Positions 17,163 to 25,459 of a DNA stretch of 37,599 nt are shown here, in pieces. The stretch comes from Gammaproteobacteria bacterium (lineage in GTDB: Bacteria; Pseudomonadota; Gammaproteobacteria; Thiohalobacterales; Thiohalobacteraceae). The position numbers and the translations under genes are program-made. The notes below the pieces were generated by a model. That model ran no database searches. It saw only the letters and a program-made list of their open reading frames with translations, and had not been told where the DNA came from. The first letter of the stretch is position 1; each line of letters begins with the position of its first letter. The stretch is from contig JACREG010000198.1 in the NCBI GenBank assembly GCA_016218375.1, positions 1 through 37,599 on the forward strand, in the 5' to 3' direction.

Positions 17163-17822
17163 ATGCCTTCGACCCCCTGGAACAGATTCTTTCCCGACGC
17201 GCAGCGCGACGCCGAACTCGACACCGTCTTCGCCCGTGCGCAATGCCTGAGCGTGCCGGCGGGAACCCGCGTGTTCATGCCCGAAGCACCCTGCCAAAAC
17301 TATTTACTGGTTGTGGAAGGCCGCGTCCGGGTGCAGTTACTGACGGCCAGTGGTCGCGAGGTGGTGCTCTATCACGTCGGCGCGGGCGAATCCTGCGTGC
17401 TGACCACGGCCTGTCTGCTGGGTACGGCGCGTTATCCGGCCGAGGGCATCACCGAAACGGCGGTGACGGCCTATGCGTTATCGATCGCGGATTTCAATCG
17501 GGGCTTGGACGATTCGGCGTCCTTCCGCCGTTTCGTCTTCGGCAATCTGGGCCAGCGGCTTGCCGACGTCATCGCCCGCATGGAGGAAATCGCCTTCGCG
17601 CCCATCGATGCCCGTCTGGCCGGTGCCCTGCTCAGACTCGTCGACGCGCAGGGACAGGTGGCCATCACCCATCAAACGCTGGCGGTCGAGTTGGGCTCGG
17701 CCCGCGAGGTTGTATCCCGGCATCTGAAGCGTTTCGCCGACAACGGTTGGGTGCAACTGGGCCGTGCCAGTATCGAAGTGACGGACCGTGCCGCACTTGA
17801 CGCGCTGGCGCAGCGCGGCTGA
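17163..17822 (+). CDS. Crp/Fnr-family transcriptional regulator
   Basis: 219 aa. The effector-binding beta-roll (about 20-125) contains LVVEGRVRVQLLTASGREVVLYHVGAGESC, and the C-terminal winged helix contains HQTLAVELGSAREVVSRHLKRF. FNR-type iron-sulfur cysteines at the N-terminus are absent. In place of the usual cAMP-contact residues is ESCVLTTACLLG, with two cysteines, seen in a group of regulators often next to DUF2892 genes and linked to sulfur or redox stress. That link is from memory. The frame extends upstream to 16977, overlapping the lipoprotein gene; ATG 17163 was chosen by length. The next gene starts about 80 nt downstream. Confidence 0.85.
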   Translation: MPSTPWNRFFPDAQRDAELDTVFARAQCLSVPAGTRVFMPEAPCQNYLLVVEGRVRVQLLTASGREVVLYHVGAGESCVLTTACLLGTARYPAEGITETAVTAYALSIADFNRGLDDSASFRRFVFGNLGQRLADVIARMEEIAFAPIDARLAGALLRLVDAQGQVAITHQTLAVELGSAREVVSRHLKRFADNGWVQLGRASIEVTDRAALDALAQRG

Positions 17823-17901
17823 ACGGTGACTGAGTTACTGAAGGCTGGGCACGGCGGGCGCACTATGTGGCCTGCATTAACACTCACACGGAGCAATGAA
17901 C

Positions 17902-18090
17902 ATGAACGCAAACGTTGGCGGCATCGACCGCGTCTTACGCATCATCGCCGGTTTGGTACTCATCAGCCTGGTTTTCATCGGCCCGCAGACAGTGTGGGGC
18001 TGGATAGGTGTGGTGCCACTGGCCACCGGATTGCTGGGTTGGTGCCCGGCCTACCTCCCGTTCGGCATCAAGACCTGCAAAACCTCGTGA
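17902..18090 (+). CDS. DUF2892 small membrane protein
   Basis: 62 aa. Two membrane segments (about 12-28 and 31-47) and the signature VGGIDRVLRIIAG...GWCPAYLPFGIKTC match DUF2892, the membrane part of YgaP-like rhodanese proteins. Two cysteines near the C-terminus are conserved in the family. Function is unknown. ATG 17902 has GGAG at 8 nt; the ATG at 17896 is too close to it. It follows the Crp/Fnr gene and is probably its target or partner. Confidence 0.87.
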   Translation: MNANVGGIDRVLRIIAGLVLISLVFIGPQTVWGWIGVVPLATGLLGWCPAYLPFGIKTCKTS

Positions 18091-18094
18091 CGGG

Positions 18095-18130
18095 ATGGAT
18101 GAACGCGGCAATATCGCCGCGTTCATCCAT
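18095..18130. terminator. Hairpin after the DUF2892 gene
   Basis: Perfect 15-bp inverted arms (ATGGATGAACGCGGC and complement) with a 6-nt loop, 4 nt past the stop. No T-run follows, so rho-independent termination is not certain. Confidence 0.6.
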
Positions 18131-18148
18131 ACACTAGATCGATGTCGA

Positions 18149-18370
18149 ATGCATATGCCCGACCCGAATCTACCCCCGAATCCTCCCCCGAATCCACCCG
18201 GAACCCGCTGCCTGTACTGCGGCGGGATCTATCCGCTCGGCGCGGATCGGTGCCCGCAGTGCCAGGCTCCCACGCATCATCGACCGCGGGCGCGACTGCG
18301 GCAGTTCCGCTGGTTCGTGGCGCTGCTCGCGCTGCTGTGTCTGATATTGATCCTGTGGCTGCCGCGCTGA
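18149..18370 (+). CDS. Small zinc-ribbon membrane protein
   Basis: 73 aa. A proline/asparagine-rich start is followed by two CxxC knuckles, CLYC and CPQC, 14 residues apart, which look like a zinc ribbon. The C-terminus is a single membrane segment (WFVALLALLCLILILWL). Function unknown. The start is uncertain; ATG 18155 is an alternative and no strong Shine-Dalgarno is seen. Convergent with DUF2333, 6 nt between stops. Confidence 0.65.
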   Translation: MHMPDPNLPPNPPPNPPGTRCLYCGGIYPLGADRCPQCQAPTHHRPRARLRQFRWFVALLALLCLILILWLPR

Positions 18371-18376
18371 GGATTA

Positions 18377-19471
18377 TCAACCGCGTTGCAATAGATCGCG
18401 CAGATCGATCACCGCGGCATTGGCGCGGGCAATGTAGTTGGCCATGCTCAGCGAATAATTGGCGAACAGACCGAAACCGCCACCGTTGAGAATCACAGGG
18501 CTCGTCGTCGATTGTTGCGTGGCCTCGAGTTCGCGAATGATCTGTCGGAGCGATATCACGGCATTCTTCTTGGCCAGTACATCATCGAAGTCCACCTCGA
18601 TGGCGTTGAGGATGTGCAGCAAGGCCCAGGTGGCACCACGCGCCTCGTAGAACACATCGTCGAGCTCCCGCCAGGGCGTCTTCACCATCACTACACCGGA
18701 ATTCCGGGTCGCCTGGCGCGCGGCATTATCACCCGCCAAATCGGTGTTCACCCGTATCTGACCGACGCTGGCACTCAGGCGCTGCGACAGACTGCCCAGG
18801 CGCTTTTCGACAATCTGTAAATACTGAGCAAGATTGTCCGCCCGCGTATAGAACTGGGCGTTTTGCTCTCGATCGTCGGCCAAGCGCACAGCATAGCGTC
18901 CCAGCGCTTCGATACCGGTGCGATATTCGCCCTCGGTCGACGGCAGAATCCAGGAATCGTTCTGAAAGTTGAACTGGGGTTCCGCCTGCGCGAGATCGGC
19001 ATCTTCCGTGGACTGGGATTGCGAACGCGACAGGTGATTGCGCAAACCGCCCGCCGCGTCGCGCAACATCACCAACGCACCGAATTCCCAGTTGGGGAGA
19101 TTGTCCAGCCACACGCCCGGCGGCACGAGGTCGTTGGATAGGTAACCCCCGCGCTTGTCGAGCAAGACCTCGCCAAGGTGCATCAGCGTGCTGGTGAAGA
19201 CATAACCGGTCACCGGTGTCTTGCCGGCCTCGCCCAAGCGTTCCCGCGCAACCTGACGTACATCGAAGGACTCGGGTTCGGCACTCCAGTACCAGCCCAG
19301 CAGACCCAGCGCCAACAGCACGGTCGCGGATAATAGCCCACTGCTCCAGAGCAAGCCACGTTCCTTCAGCGTGGTCGGGTGGTAAAGCCGACGCACGCCG
19401 CTCCCCACTCGCCGAACCGTTTCCAGAGCCCCGCTTATCCAGTCAGTCAGTCTGTCGATCACGTTAGGCAT
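18377..19471 (-). CDS. DUF2333 family protein
   Basis: 364 aa, usual for the family. A basic N-terminus and one membrane segment (about 41-62) are followed by a long, largely helical periplasmic domain. Recognisable blocks are GYVFTSTLMHLGEVLLDKRGGYLSND, WEFGALVMLRD, and WRELDDVFYEARGATWALLHIL. Function is unknown. It faces convergently the zinc-ribbon gene and divergently the PEP-CTERM gene. Confidence 0.9.
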   Translation of the reverse strand: MPNVIDRLTDWISGALETVRRVGSGVRRLYHPTTLKERGLLWSSGLLSATVLLALGLLGWYWSAEPESFDVRQVARERLGEAGKTPVTGYVFTSTLMHLGEVLLDKRGGYLSNDLVPPGVWLDNLPNWEFGALVMLRDAAGGLRNHLSRSQSQSTEDADLAQAEPQFNFQNDSWILPSTEGEYRTGIEALGRYAVRLADDREQNAQFYTRADNLAQYLQIVEKRLGSLSQRLSASVGQIRVNTDLAGDNAARQATRNSGVVMVKTPWRELDDVFYEARGATWALLHILNAIEVDFDDVLAKKNAVISLRQIIRELEATQQSTTSPVILNGGGFGLFANYSLSMANYIARANAAVIDLRDLLQRG

Positions 19472-19689
19472 CCTTCGGGGCCGCTGAATTATCGCTTGGC
19501 GATTGTAGCGTGAGAACAGTCCTGGCCTCGTAGAAGATTTGTCTCCGTACCCCGGACTTCAATGGGCGGGAAATCGGCTGACACAACAACCCGCCGTTTC
19601 CAGCAGCGGGGCCGTTCGCCCCCTCTCATATTCCACACCTAGACGCATGCAGTCCGTATACGGCATACCAGCGACAGGAAATTATCCCA

Positions 19690-19718
19690 TTGAGATCACA
19701 GTAATTGTTCTTTAGATG
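19690..19718 (+). promoter_or_regulatory. Possible sigma-70 promoter
   Basis: TTGAGA, a 17-nt spacer, TAGATG. It points toward the small open frame at 19790 and the PEP-CTERM gene at 20015. The -10 is only a partial match. Confidence 0.4.
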
Positions 19719-19789
19719 GCATCAGACACACAGCCCCTGCCCAGGGCGCAGGGTGTCCCCGTGCTGACAACCATGCCAAGGAGCTATCC

Positions 19790-19876
19790 ATGCCCCCAAC
19801 AAATGACTGTTTTATGACACATGTAATTTTGCTAATATTCGCGCCCCTTGCAGCCGGGGTACGTCAGCGCTGGTAA
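19790..19876 (+). CDS. Possible 28-aa leader peptide
   Basis: ATG preceded by AAGGAG at 6 nt. The peptide begins MPPTNDCFMTHVILLIFAPL and has a short hydrophobic middle. It lies 138 nt before the PEP-CTERM gene in the same direction. It could be a leader or a small membrane peptide; a chance frame is quite possible. Confidence 0.35.
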   Translation: MPPTNDCFMTHVILLIFAPLAAGVRQRW

Positions 19877-20014
19877 GGGTCTGGTAAACGCCTAAGCGTA
19901 AAATTTTTGTCACTTGGCTGACTGGCTCTTTTCCGCGGGGTCAACGAGACCCAGGCCCGGAGCCAGAACACTAAATACCAGAACAATTAAATATCGGACA
20001 GGATGGAATTTCCC

Positions 20015-20779
20015 ATGAACTACAAGAAATTAGCCGCATGGTTATCTGCGGGCGCAGTAACATTCGCCTGCCAGGGCGCCGTTCAGGCAAACACGATTCA
20101 GACAACCGTCGCCAGTGAATTTCGCGGCATCTCGGCTGTCGCCGAGACGGTATACCGCACCGATCAGAACGAAACTCCCGGACGTGCCACGCTGGATTGG
20201 CAGTACAGCGAGTGCAAGACCTGCGACAAAGCCAGCAGCCGCATCAGCTTCGACGGCTTTGCGCTGCCGGGTCAGGGTAACAGTAACTATGCGGGTTTCT
20301 CCAGCCCGTTCGCGCTCGGTAAATTGCGTTTCCAGAACGGCAGCGGCCTCGGCAAGCCGGGCATCGACAGCGCCCGCCTGTACCTCAATGTGCTGCTGTG
20401 CGACGCCATGCTCGAACCGGTCGAACTCGTCTTCCGCATGTCCCTGACCGCGGTTTCCAGCATCGACAATAAACGCAATCGGGACGTCCCCGGTGACCGG
20501 CTCACTATCTCCTCCGCGGCAGACTCCTACGTCTTCAAAACGACGCACGGCAAATATCGCTTCGATTTGCTGGGTTGGTCACCGGATGGCGGCGCGACCT
20601 TCACCGACACACTGTCGGTGGCGGATCACAGCTTCGCGGGACTGAAGCTGTATGGCGTCGTGCATACACTCAACGGTGGCCCGGTGGTGTGTGACGTTAG
20701 CCAAGTGCCTGTGCCGGCGGCGGCTTGGCTGTTCGGTTCCGGGTTGCTGGCGCTCACCGGTTTGACGCGTCGCCGCTAA
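20015..20779 (+). CDS. Exported PEP-CTERM protein, function unknown
   Basis: 254 aa. A signal peptide covers about the first 27 residues (to VQANT). The body is beta-rich with two cysteine pairs (CKTC, and Cys in LLCDAM and VVCDVS). It resembles choice-of-anchor PEP-CTERM proteins, but I cannot name a domain with confidence. The C-terminus has VPVPAAAW, then a hydrophobic stretch and TRRR, the exosortase sorting signal. The ATG at 20015 is used; the ATG at 20003 sits on top of the AGGATGGA ribosome-binding region. Confidence 0.85.
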   Translation: MNYKKLAAWLSAGAVTFACQGAVQANTIQTTVASEFRGISAVAETVYRTDQNETPGRATLDWQYSECKTCDKASSRISFDGFALPGQGNSNYAGFSSPFALGKLRFQNGSGLGKPGIDSARLYLNVLLCDAMLEPVELVFRMSLTAVSSIDNKRNRDVPGDRLTISSAADSYVFKTTHGKYRFDLLGWSPDGGATFTDTLSVADHSFAGLKLYGVVHTLNGGPVVCDVSQVPVPAAAWLFGSGLLALTGLTRRR

Positions 20780-20861
20780 CCGGCGGCCGTTTATGCGACC
20801 GGTGACAGCGGCATTCCGGCAACACAACAGAGCCGATTGGGATTAAACGGGGAAATCGGCC

Positions 20862-20883
20862 GCCTGCCCGGGACCGGACAGGC
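20862..20883. terminator. Hairpin between the PEP-CTERM gene and the small basic gene
   Basis: Arms GCCTGCCCGG and CCGGACAGGC pair at 9 of 10 positions. It lies between convergent genes. No T-run. Confidence 0.5.
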
Positions 20884-20901
20884 AGCCCACCGAACTCAGC
20901 A

Positions 20902-21081
20902 CTAGTGACTGTCGTCGGAAAAGACGTCGTACAGTTGCTGCTTCAGCATTTGCGCCTCTCGGCGTTCTTCGAGGCGGCGCCGCGCCAGGGCCTGACGCAG
21001 AGCACCGTCCGCGCCGCGACCCTTAGCCGCCCCCTTGCCCATATCGCGGGCAAACGCGGTGGTACGTCTGAACGGACTCAT
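20902..21081 (-). CDS. Small basic protein of unknown function
   Basis: 59 aa from ATG 21081, which has AGGGGGT just upstream; the frame continues to 21153. The segment ALARRRLEERREAQMLKQQLYDV is a charged helix reminiscent of short PA3496-like proteins in gammaproteobacteria, which have an ARRRIE-type helix. The resemblance is partial. Confidence 0.6.
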   Translation of the reverse strand: MSPFRRTTAFARDMGKGAAKGRGADGALRQALARRRLEERREAQMLKQQLYDVFSDDSH

Positions 21082-21216
21082 ACGACCCCCTACTCTCACA
21101 GAACGATTAAACTGCTCAGGTTGCCGATACGACAGGCAATCTAGTAAGTTCATCGACCTGCGCGACAGCGCCCTTTAACGCTGTCTGTGACCGACCGCAC
21201 ATATCGCGAATCGACC

Positions 21217-22068
21217 ATGCCGAATTCCGTCTTGCCCCATCTGTCATTGCACCTTATGCGCATGGGGTTCCGGCATCTTGGCCCGTTCGTCCCACATATA
21301 GCCGGCTATTGGGCCTGTCGACTGTGGTTCGCCACCCGGCGCTCGCCGATCCCGGCACGGGAAGACCCTTGGCGCAATCAGGCACGCATCGACCGTATAG
21401 ATTCCGCCGGCCGGCCGTTGGCGCGCTATCAATGGGGCGCCGCCGAAGCGCCGGGAATTTTGTTGGTTCATGGCTGGAACGGCCGTGGACTGCAACTGGG
21501 TGCCTTCGCCGCGCCGCTGGTCGACGCCGGCTTCCGGGTCGTTGCCTTCGATGCCCCCGGCCATGGCGACAGCCCCGGTAACAGCACCCATATCTTCGAC
21601 TATGCCCAGGCCATTCAGCGCGTCGCCGAGCACAGTGGCCCGCTGGCGGGCGCCATCGCGCATTCCTTCGGCGTTCCCGCCGTCGCGCGTGCGCTGCTTC
21701 AAGGCTTGAGCCTGCCGCGGCTGATTGCGATCGCCGCGCCGGCCGACGCCGAATTTCTGGTACAGCGTTTCGCCCAGCATCTGGACATCCCCGAGAGCGT
21801 CATCGCGGCGATGCGGGCACGCATCGAACGCCGCTTCGGCATGGACATCTTCGTCCGCCTATCCACCGAGGCCATGCTGGCGGGACAACGGATTCCCGGC
21901 TTGATTATTCACGACCGCGACGACCGCGACGTGCCCGCCACGCACGCCGAACGGTTGCGGCATACATGGCGGGATGCGCACGTCATCTATACGGAAGGCC
22001 TGGGGCACAACCGCATCCTGCGCGACCCCACGGTAATTGCCGCCGCCACCGCCTTTCTGCAAGCTTGA
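21217..22068 (+). CDS. Alpha/beta hydrolase
   Basis: 283 aa. Shows LLVHGWNGRG (oxyanion loop), AFDAPGHGDS, a nucleophile elbow AHSFGV with Ser, IIHDRDDRDVP (acid) and GLGHNRIL (His), so the triad looks complete. The elbow has Ala in place of the first Gly. Substrate unknown. ATG 21217 was chosen; a GTG at 21187 is an alternative. The stop lies 13 nt from the convergent M48-like gene. Confidence 0.87.
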   Translation: MPNSVLPHLSLHLMRMGFRHLGPFVPHIAGYWACRLWFATRRSPIPAREDPWRNQARIDRIDSAGRPLARYQWGAAEAPGILLVHGWNGRGLQLGAFAAPLVDAGFRVVAFDAPGHGDSPGNSTHIFDYAQAIQRVAEHSGPLAGAIAHSFGVPAVARALLQGLSLPRLIAIAAPADAEFLVQRFAQHLDIPESVIAAMRARIERRFGMDIFVRLSTEAMLAGQRIPGLIIHDRDDRDVPATHAERLRHTWRDAHVIYTEGLGHNRILRDPTVIAAATAFLQA

Positions 22069-22081
22069 ACGAAGCCTGCAC

Positions 22082-23623
22082 TCAAGCGATATCGCGTTCG
22101 TCCCGATGCTGTCTCACCCGATTACGCACATGCTCCTGTGCGCGGCTGTCGAGCGTGAACCCGGAGATCAACCGGCAGGCCGGCTCGACATAGCGTTTAT
22201 CCAGCGTCATCGCGTGTTCGAGTATTTTCACGCCGCGGGCGTCGCGGCACGCCAGCAGAAACTTGCCCACGCCGAAGTTGATGCGCGCATCGCCCGGGTT
22301 CATATCCAGAATCTTGTCGTAGGCCTCGATAGCCTCCTGTTCGGTGCCATAGCGTTTGACCAAGGCGGCATAACGCATGGCTTCTTCGCCGGACAACTTG
22401 TGCTGTCGCAGGGCCGTACGCAACTGCTCCAACTGCCCGAATTGCTGCTGTGACTTGGCATGCTGCGCGGACCATTCCTCGCGATGCTCTTCCGCCCAAC
22501 GCGCATCGCAGCGGTCGACGATCCATTGATGACTCGCCCCCAACAGCGTCTGCGCCGCACTGGCCTGTTCCGACTGCCGGTACTGCACATCGTTGTGCCC
22601 GATCTCTTGCAGCCGGAGCTTCAGCCCCACATCCTGCACATCGCTCCGCCATTTATCGACGAAGGCCTCGCGCAGCCATACCTGAATCAGTTCGGGGTCC
22701 ACCCTGCGGCGGAAAATCGCTTCCAGATTGCGGAACACCTTGAAGCTCGGCGTCGCCGAATGCTCGGCCGCCGCATACACGGTGGGCCAGTAATGCGATG
22801 CCAGGAAGCGTTGCATCACCACCTCGCCGGCCATTGTCTCCGCCACCAGATCGTCGTCGGCAATCTCCAGGGCATAACGGTCGCGCCGTATCCGATGACC
22901 GGCTTCCAAGCGCGCGCTGAGTGCGTTCAATGCCGGCAGATAACCGGCCAGGAACACGCGATACAACAGTGCCGCCGGGGTCCACTGTCCGGCCACCGCC
23001 TGTTGGTACTGACACCAGGTCTGCGTGAGCTGACCGATCCAACCGGCAGCGTCGGCGCGTACCACCGACAACCCGCCCAACGCGGAGGCCAGCGCGCATT
23101 TGAATTGATCCGCCGTCAGGCATTGCAAAACCGGCAGTCCCGCCAGCAACACATAGCGGAACCCGACGGGATACCCGCTACGCGGAACGCGTTGCACGCC
23201 GACCCGCGCCGTGTCCGTGAGATGGATATCGCCGATCGGCGGCGCCTGGAACGTCGTGCGCACATCCTCCACCGCCGCGAACAAGGCCGGCGCCTGCGCC
23301 TGCATCAGCGGCTCGCCGCCGGGCTCGGCCACACGCAACCGCCACAGCGACACGCTCATGCTCGCGCAGAGCGTCATCCACCCGAGACTCCATGCAGTGC
23401 CGGCCAGGGCATCCCAACCGCCGGCGACAAGCGCATCGATCACCTGATAGCCCACTACGAGCGTTGCGACAGGAAACACCAACGGCACTGCATAACCCAG
23501 TAACACCAGCCCCATCCCGATACCCAACAGCACCCCCGGATGTTGCTCTACCAGACGCTCGGGCTCGACCCGCAAAAGCGCCCAACGGCCGGCGGGACGC
23601 GCGGCCAGCACTTCGTCGTTCAT
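22082..23623 (-). CDS. M48-like membrane protein without zinc ligands, TPR-like tail
   Basis: 513 aa. Two membrane segments lie near 31-60 and 75-96. The block GLPVLQCLTADQFKCALASALGGLS (about 163-186) aligns with the M48 peptidase active-site helix, which normally reads L-A-H-E-x-G-H-L. Here it is ASALGGL, so both zinc histidines and the catalytic Glu are gone. The later E-x-x-A-D ligand motif also reads HRIRRDRYALE. The C-terminal part (about 410-500) has a TPR-like repeat (YGTEQEAIEAYDKILDMNPGDARINFGVGKFLL). It is likely a pseudo-protease scaffold. ATG 23623 has GAGG upstream; 23662 is an alternative. Confidence 0.78.
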   Translation of the reverse strand: MNDEVLAARPAGRWALLRVEPERLVEQHPGVLLGIGMGLVLLGYAVPLVFPVATLVVGYQVIDALVAGGWDALAGTAWSLGWMTLCASMSVSLWRLRVAEPGGEPLMQAQAPALFAAVEDVRTTFQAPPIGDIHLTDTARVGVQRVPRSGYPVGFRYVLLAGLPVLQCLTADQFKCALASALGGLSVVRADAAGWIGQLTQTWCQYQQAVAGQWTPAALLYRVFLAGYLPALNALSARLEAGHRIRRDRYALEIADDDLVAETMAGEVVMQRFLASHYWPTVYAAAEHSATPSFKVFRNLEAIFRRRVDPELIQVWLREAFVDKWRSDVQDVGLKLRLQEIGHNDVQYRQSEQASAAQTLLGASHQWIVDRCDARWAEEHREEWSAQHAKSQQQFGQLEQLRTALRQHKLSGEEAMRYAALVKRYGTEQEAIEAYDKILDMNPGDARINFGVGKFLLACRDARGVKILEHAMTLDKRYVEPACRLISGFTLDSRAQEHVRNRVRQHRDERDIA

Positions 23624-23871
23624 CTTCGATACCTCGATCAGTCTGCGTGCGCCCAACCGCACACAGCGACTTAGAGTGATTGTCGGCCATGCGCGACGAG
23701 ACTATGCGACGCAGATCACGGCCTGTGTCGATACCGTGTCGGACATCCAGCGATTCCCCAACACCATCACACTTTACGTCAGGCTACCCGTTGGACGGGG
23801 CGAACAGCTACACTGAGTGCCATTGCATCGACCGACCCCACGTTCAACTCAGAATTCGATCCAGAGCCCGC

Positions 23872-24627
23872 ATGCACGACGAACAACTCCTGCGCTACAG
23901 CCGCCAGATCCTGCTGCCGGAATTCGGCACCGAGGCGCAGGACCGCTTGCTCGCCGCGCGCGTACTGATCGTCGGTGCCGGCGGTTTGGGTTCGCCGGTG
24001 GCGATGTATCTCGCCGCAGCCGGCGTCGGCACGCTGGTCATCGCCGATCCCGATGCGGTGGACCTCTCCAATCTGCAACGCCAACTGCTGCACGGCCAAG
24101 CCGATATCGGCCGTGCCAAGGTCGCCTCGGCGCGCGACCGCCTGACCGCGCTCAATCCGGATACGCAGGTGATTGCGCTACAGGAACGTCTGGAAGGCGA
24201 GGCATTGTGCGCGCAAGTCACTGCGGTCGATCTCGTAATCGACGCCAGCGACAACTTCGCCACGCGCTATGCCGTGAACGAGGCCTGCGTCGCCGCGCGC
24301 ACACCGCTGGTGTCCGGCGCCGCCATTCGCCTGGAAGGCCAAGTCGCCGTGTTCCGCCCCGACCTGCCCGACAGCCCGTGTTATCGCTGCCTGTATCGCG
24401 ACGGCACCGAAGTCGAACAGACCTGCGCCGAGAACGGCGTGCTCGCACCCATCGTCGGCATTGTCGGCAGTATTCAGGCGATGGAGGCGCTCAAGGTGCT
24501 CACCGGCATCGGCGAAACGCTGTGCGGACGCTTGTTGCTCATCGATGCCAAACGCATGGACATCCGCACCCTGAAACTCAAACGCGATCCCGGCTGCCCG
24601 GTGTGCGCGGCCGTCACCTCAACCTGA
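23872..24627 (+). CDS. moeB: E1-like sulfur-carrier adenylyltransferase, MoeB/ThiF family
   Basis: 251 aa, standard length. These enzymes adenylate the C-terminal glycine of MoaD or ThiS for molybdopterin or thiamine synthesis. The nucleotide site is GAGGLG (35-40), zinc knuckles are CYRC (170-173) and CPVC near the C-terminus, and Cys185 in EQTCAENG is in the position of the MoeB/ThiF cysteine. Sequence alone does not decide between MoeB and ThiF, and no moa or thi gene is adjacent. ATG 23872 gives the normal start HDEQLLRYSRQILLPEFG. The mgtC-like gene starts 23 nt after the stop, so they are probably one operon. Confidence 0.9.
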   Translation: MHDEQLLRYSRQILLPEFGTEAQDRLLAARVLIVGAGGLGSPVAMYLAAAGVGTLVIADPDAVDLSNLQRQLLHGQADIGRAKVASARDRLTALNPDTQVIALQERLEGEALCAQVTAVDLVIDASDNFATRYAVNEACVAARTPLVSGAAIRLEGQVAVFRPDLPDSPCYRCLYRDGTEVEQTCAENGVLAPIVGIVGSIQAMEALKVLTGIGETLCGRLLLIDAKRMDIRTLKLKRDPGCPVCAAVTST

Positions 24628-24650
24628 ACCCGACCCGGAGATATTTCACA

Positions 24651-25337
24651 ATGGAACGCGCCGATATCTTGCTGCCACTGCTGACCGCCTTGCTCGCCGG
24701 CGGACTGATCGGCCTGGAACGCACCGTGCACGGCCGCCCCGCCGGCTTCCGCACCCATGCCCTGGTGTGCGTCGCCTCCAGCCTGTTGATGCTGGTCACC
24801 ACGCATCAGATGGCCTTGATGCCGAACATCCCCGTCGAAGCCATCCGCATCGATCCCACACGCATGGCGCAGGGCATCATGACCGGCATCGGCTTTCTCG
24901 GTGCTGGCGTGGTGATGAAGGACGGCCTGAGTATCCGCGGCCTGACCACCGCCGCTTCGATCTGGATCACCGCCGCCATCGGCATCCTCACCGGCATCGC
25001 CTTCTACTTCCCCGCCATCGCCGCGACGATCATCACGCTATTGGTGCTGTCGCTGTTCCGCTGGATCGAAATCGCACTGCCGTCCACCCACTTCGGCAAA
25101 ATCATCGTGCGCTTCGCCCACAACAGCATCATGCCGCAACGTGCGCTGATGGAGCTTATCGTTCAACACGGCATCACCGCGGCCAACCCGAGCTATGCCT
25201 CGCGCGACAAAGGCGAAGTCTACGAATACATCATGACCATCCGCACCCGCGACCACGAAAATTACCGCCGCCTCGCCGAAACGCTGTCCAGTATGCCGCA
25301 AGTGCGCGAATTCTCGATCACGCCGACCGGGGATTGA
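24651..25337 (+). CDS. MgtC/SapB family membrane protein
   Basis: 228 aa. MgtC-type proteins are inner-membrane factors connected to Mg starvation and F-ATPase or potassium control in pathogens; many free-living members have unknown roles. The N-terminal domain has four to five membrane segments and the signatures GGLIGLERTVHGRPAGFRTH and GIGFLGAGVVMKDG, followed by RGLTTAASIWITAAIG. The C-terminal about 80 residues form an ACT-like soluble domain. GGAG lies 11 nt before the ATG. Cotranscription with moeB is likely. Confidence 0.92.
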   Translation: MERADILLPLLTALLAGGLIGLERTVHGRPAGFRTHALVCVASSLLMLVTTHQMALMPNIPVEAIRIDPTRMAQGIMTGIGFLGAGVVMKDGLSIRGLTTAASIWITAAIGILTGIAFYFPAIAATIITLLVLSLFRWIEIALPSTHFGKIIVRFAHNSIMPQRALMELIVQHGITAANPSYASRDKGEVYEYIMTIRTRDHENYRRLAETLSSMPQVREFSITPTGD

Positions 25338-25435
25338 AGGAAGATTTTTTGAAGGAACGGCCTGAAGGTGAGGCGTTTGCGCCGAGAGGCTGCCCTGGAG
25401 CATCGGCCGCGAATGGTTTTCAAGCTACGCGGATG

Positions 25436-25459
25436 TTCGCGGGCAAAGCCCGCTCCTAC
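25436..25459. repeat. REP-type palindrome
   Basis: TTCGCGGGCAAAGCCCGCTCCTAC, read on the minus strand as a GTAGGAGCGGGC... REP of the kind common in pseudomonads. The stop codon (TAG, 25456-25458) of the acidic-protein gene lies inside it. No RAYT transposase is in the window. Confidence 0.85.

Larger units (their letters stand above)
19472..20014. other. 543-bp intergenic region upstream of the second PEP-CTERM gene
   Basis: Relatively AT-rich. It holds a possible promoter (19690-19718) and a 28-codon open frame with a good ribosome-binding site (19790-19876). I saw no sigma-54 site like that of the CHRD gene and no riboswitch I could name. Confidence 0.5.

Noticed and set aside
17826-17838. 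GTGACTGAGTTAC palindrome as a Crp/Fnr operator
   Set aside because: Spacing is too short for a TGTGA-N6-TCACA or TTGAT-N4-ATCAA site, and one arm has a mismatch.
19790-20014. Sigma-54 promoter for the second PEP-CTERM gene
   Set aside because: GG-N10-GC matches in this region lack the rest of the consensus, and one coincides with a ribosome-binding site.
23817-24650. Open frame running through moeB into the mgtC-like gene as one protein
   Set aside because: The upstream part is a shifted frame of moeB; the MgtC family starts at ATG 24651 with its own GGAG.
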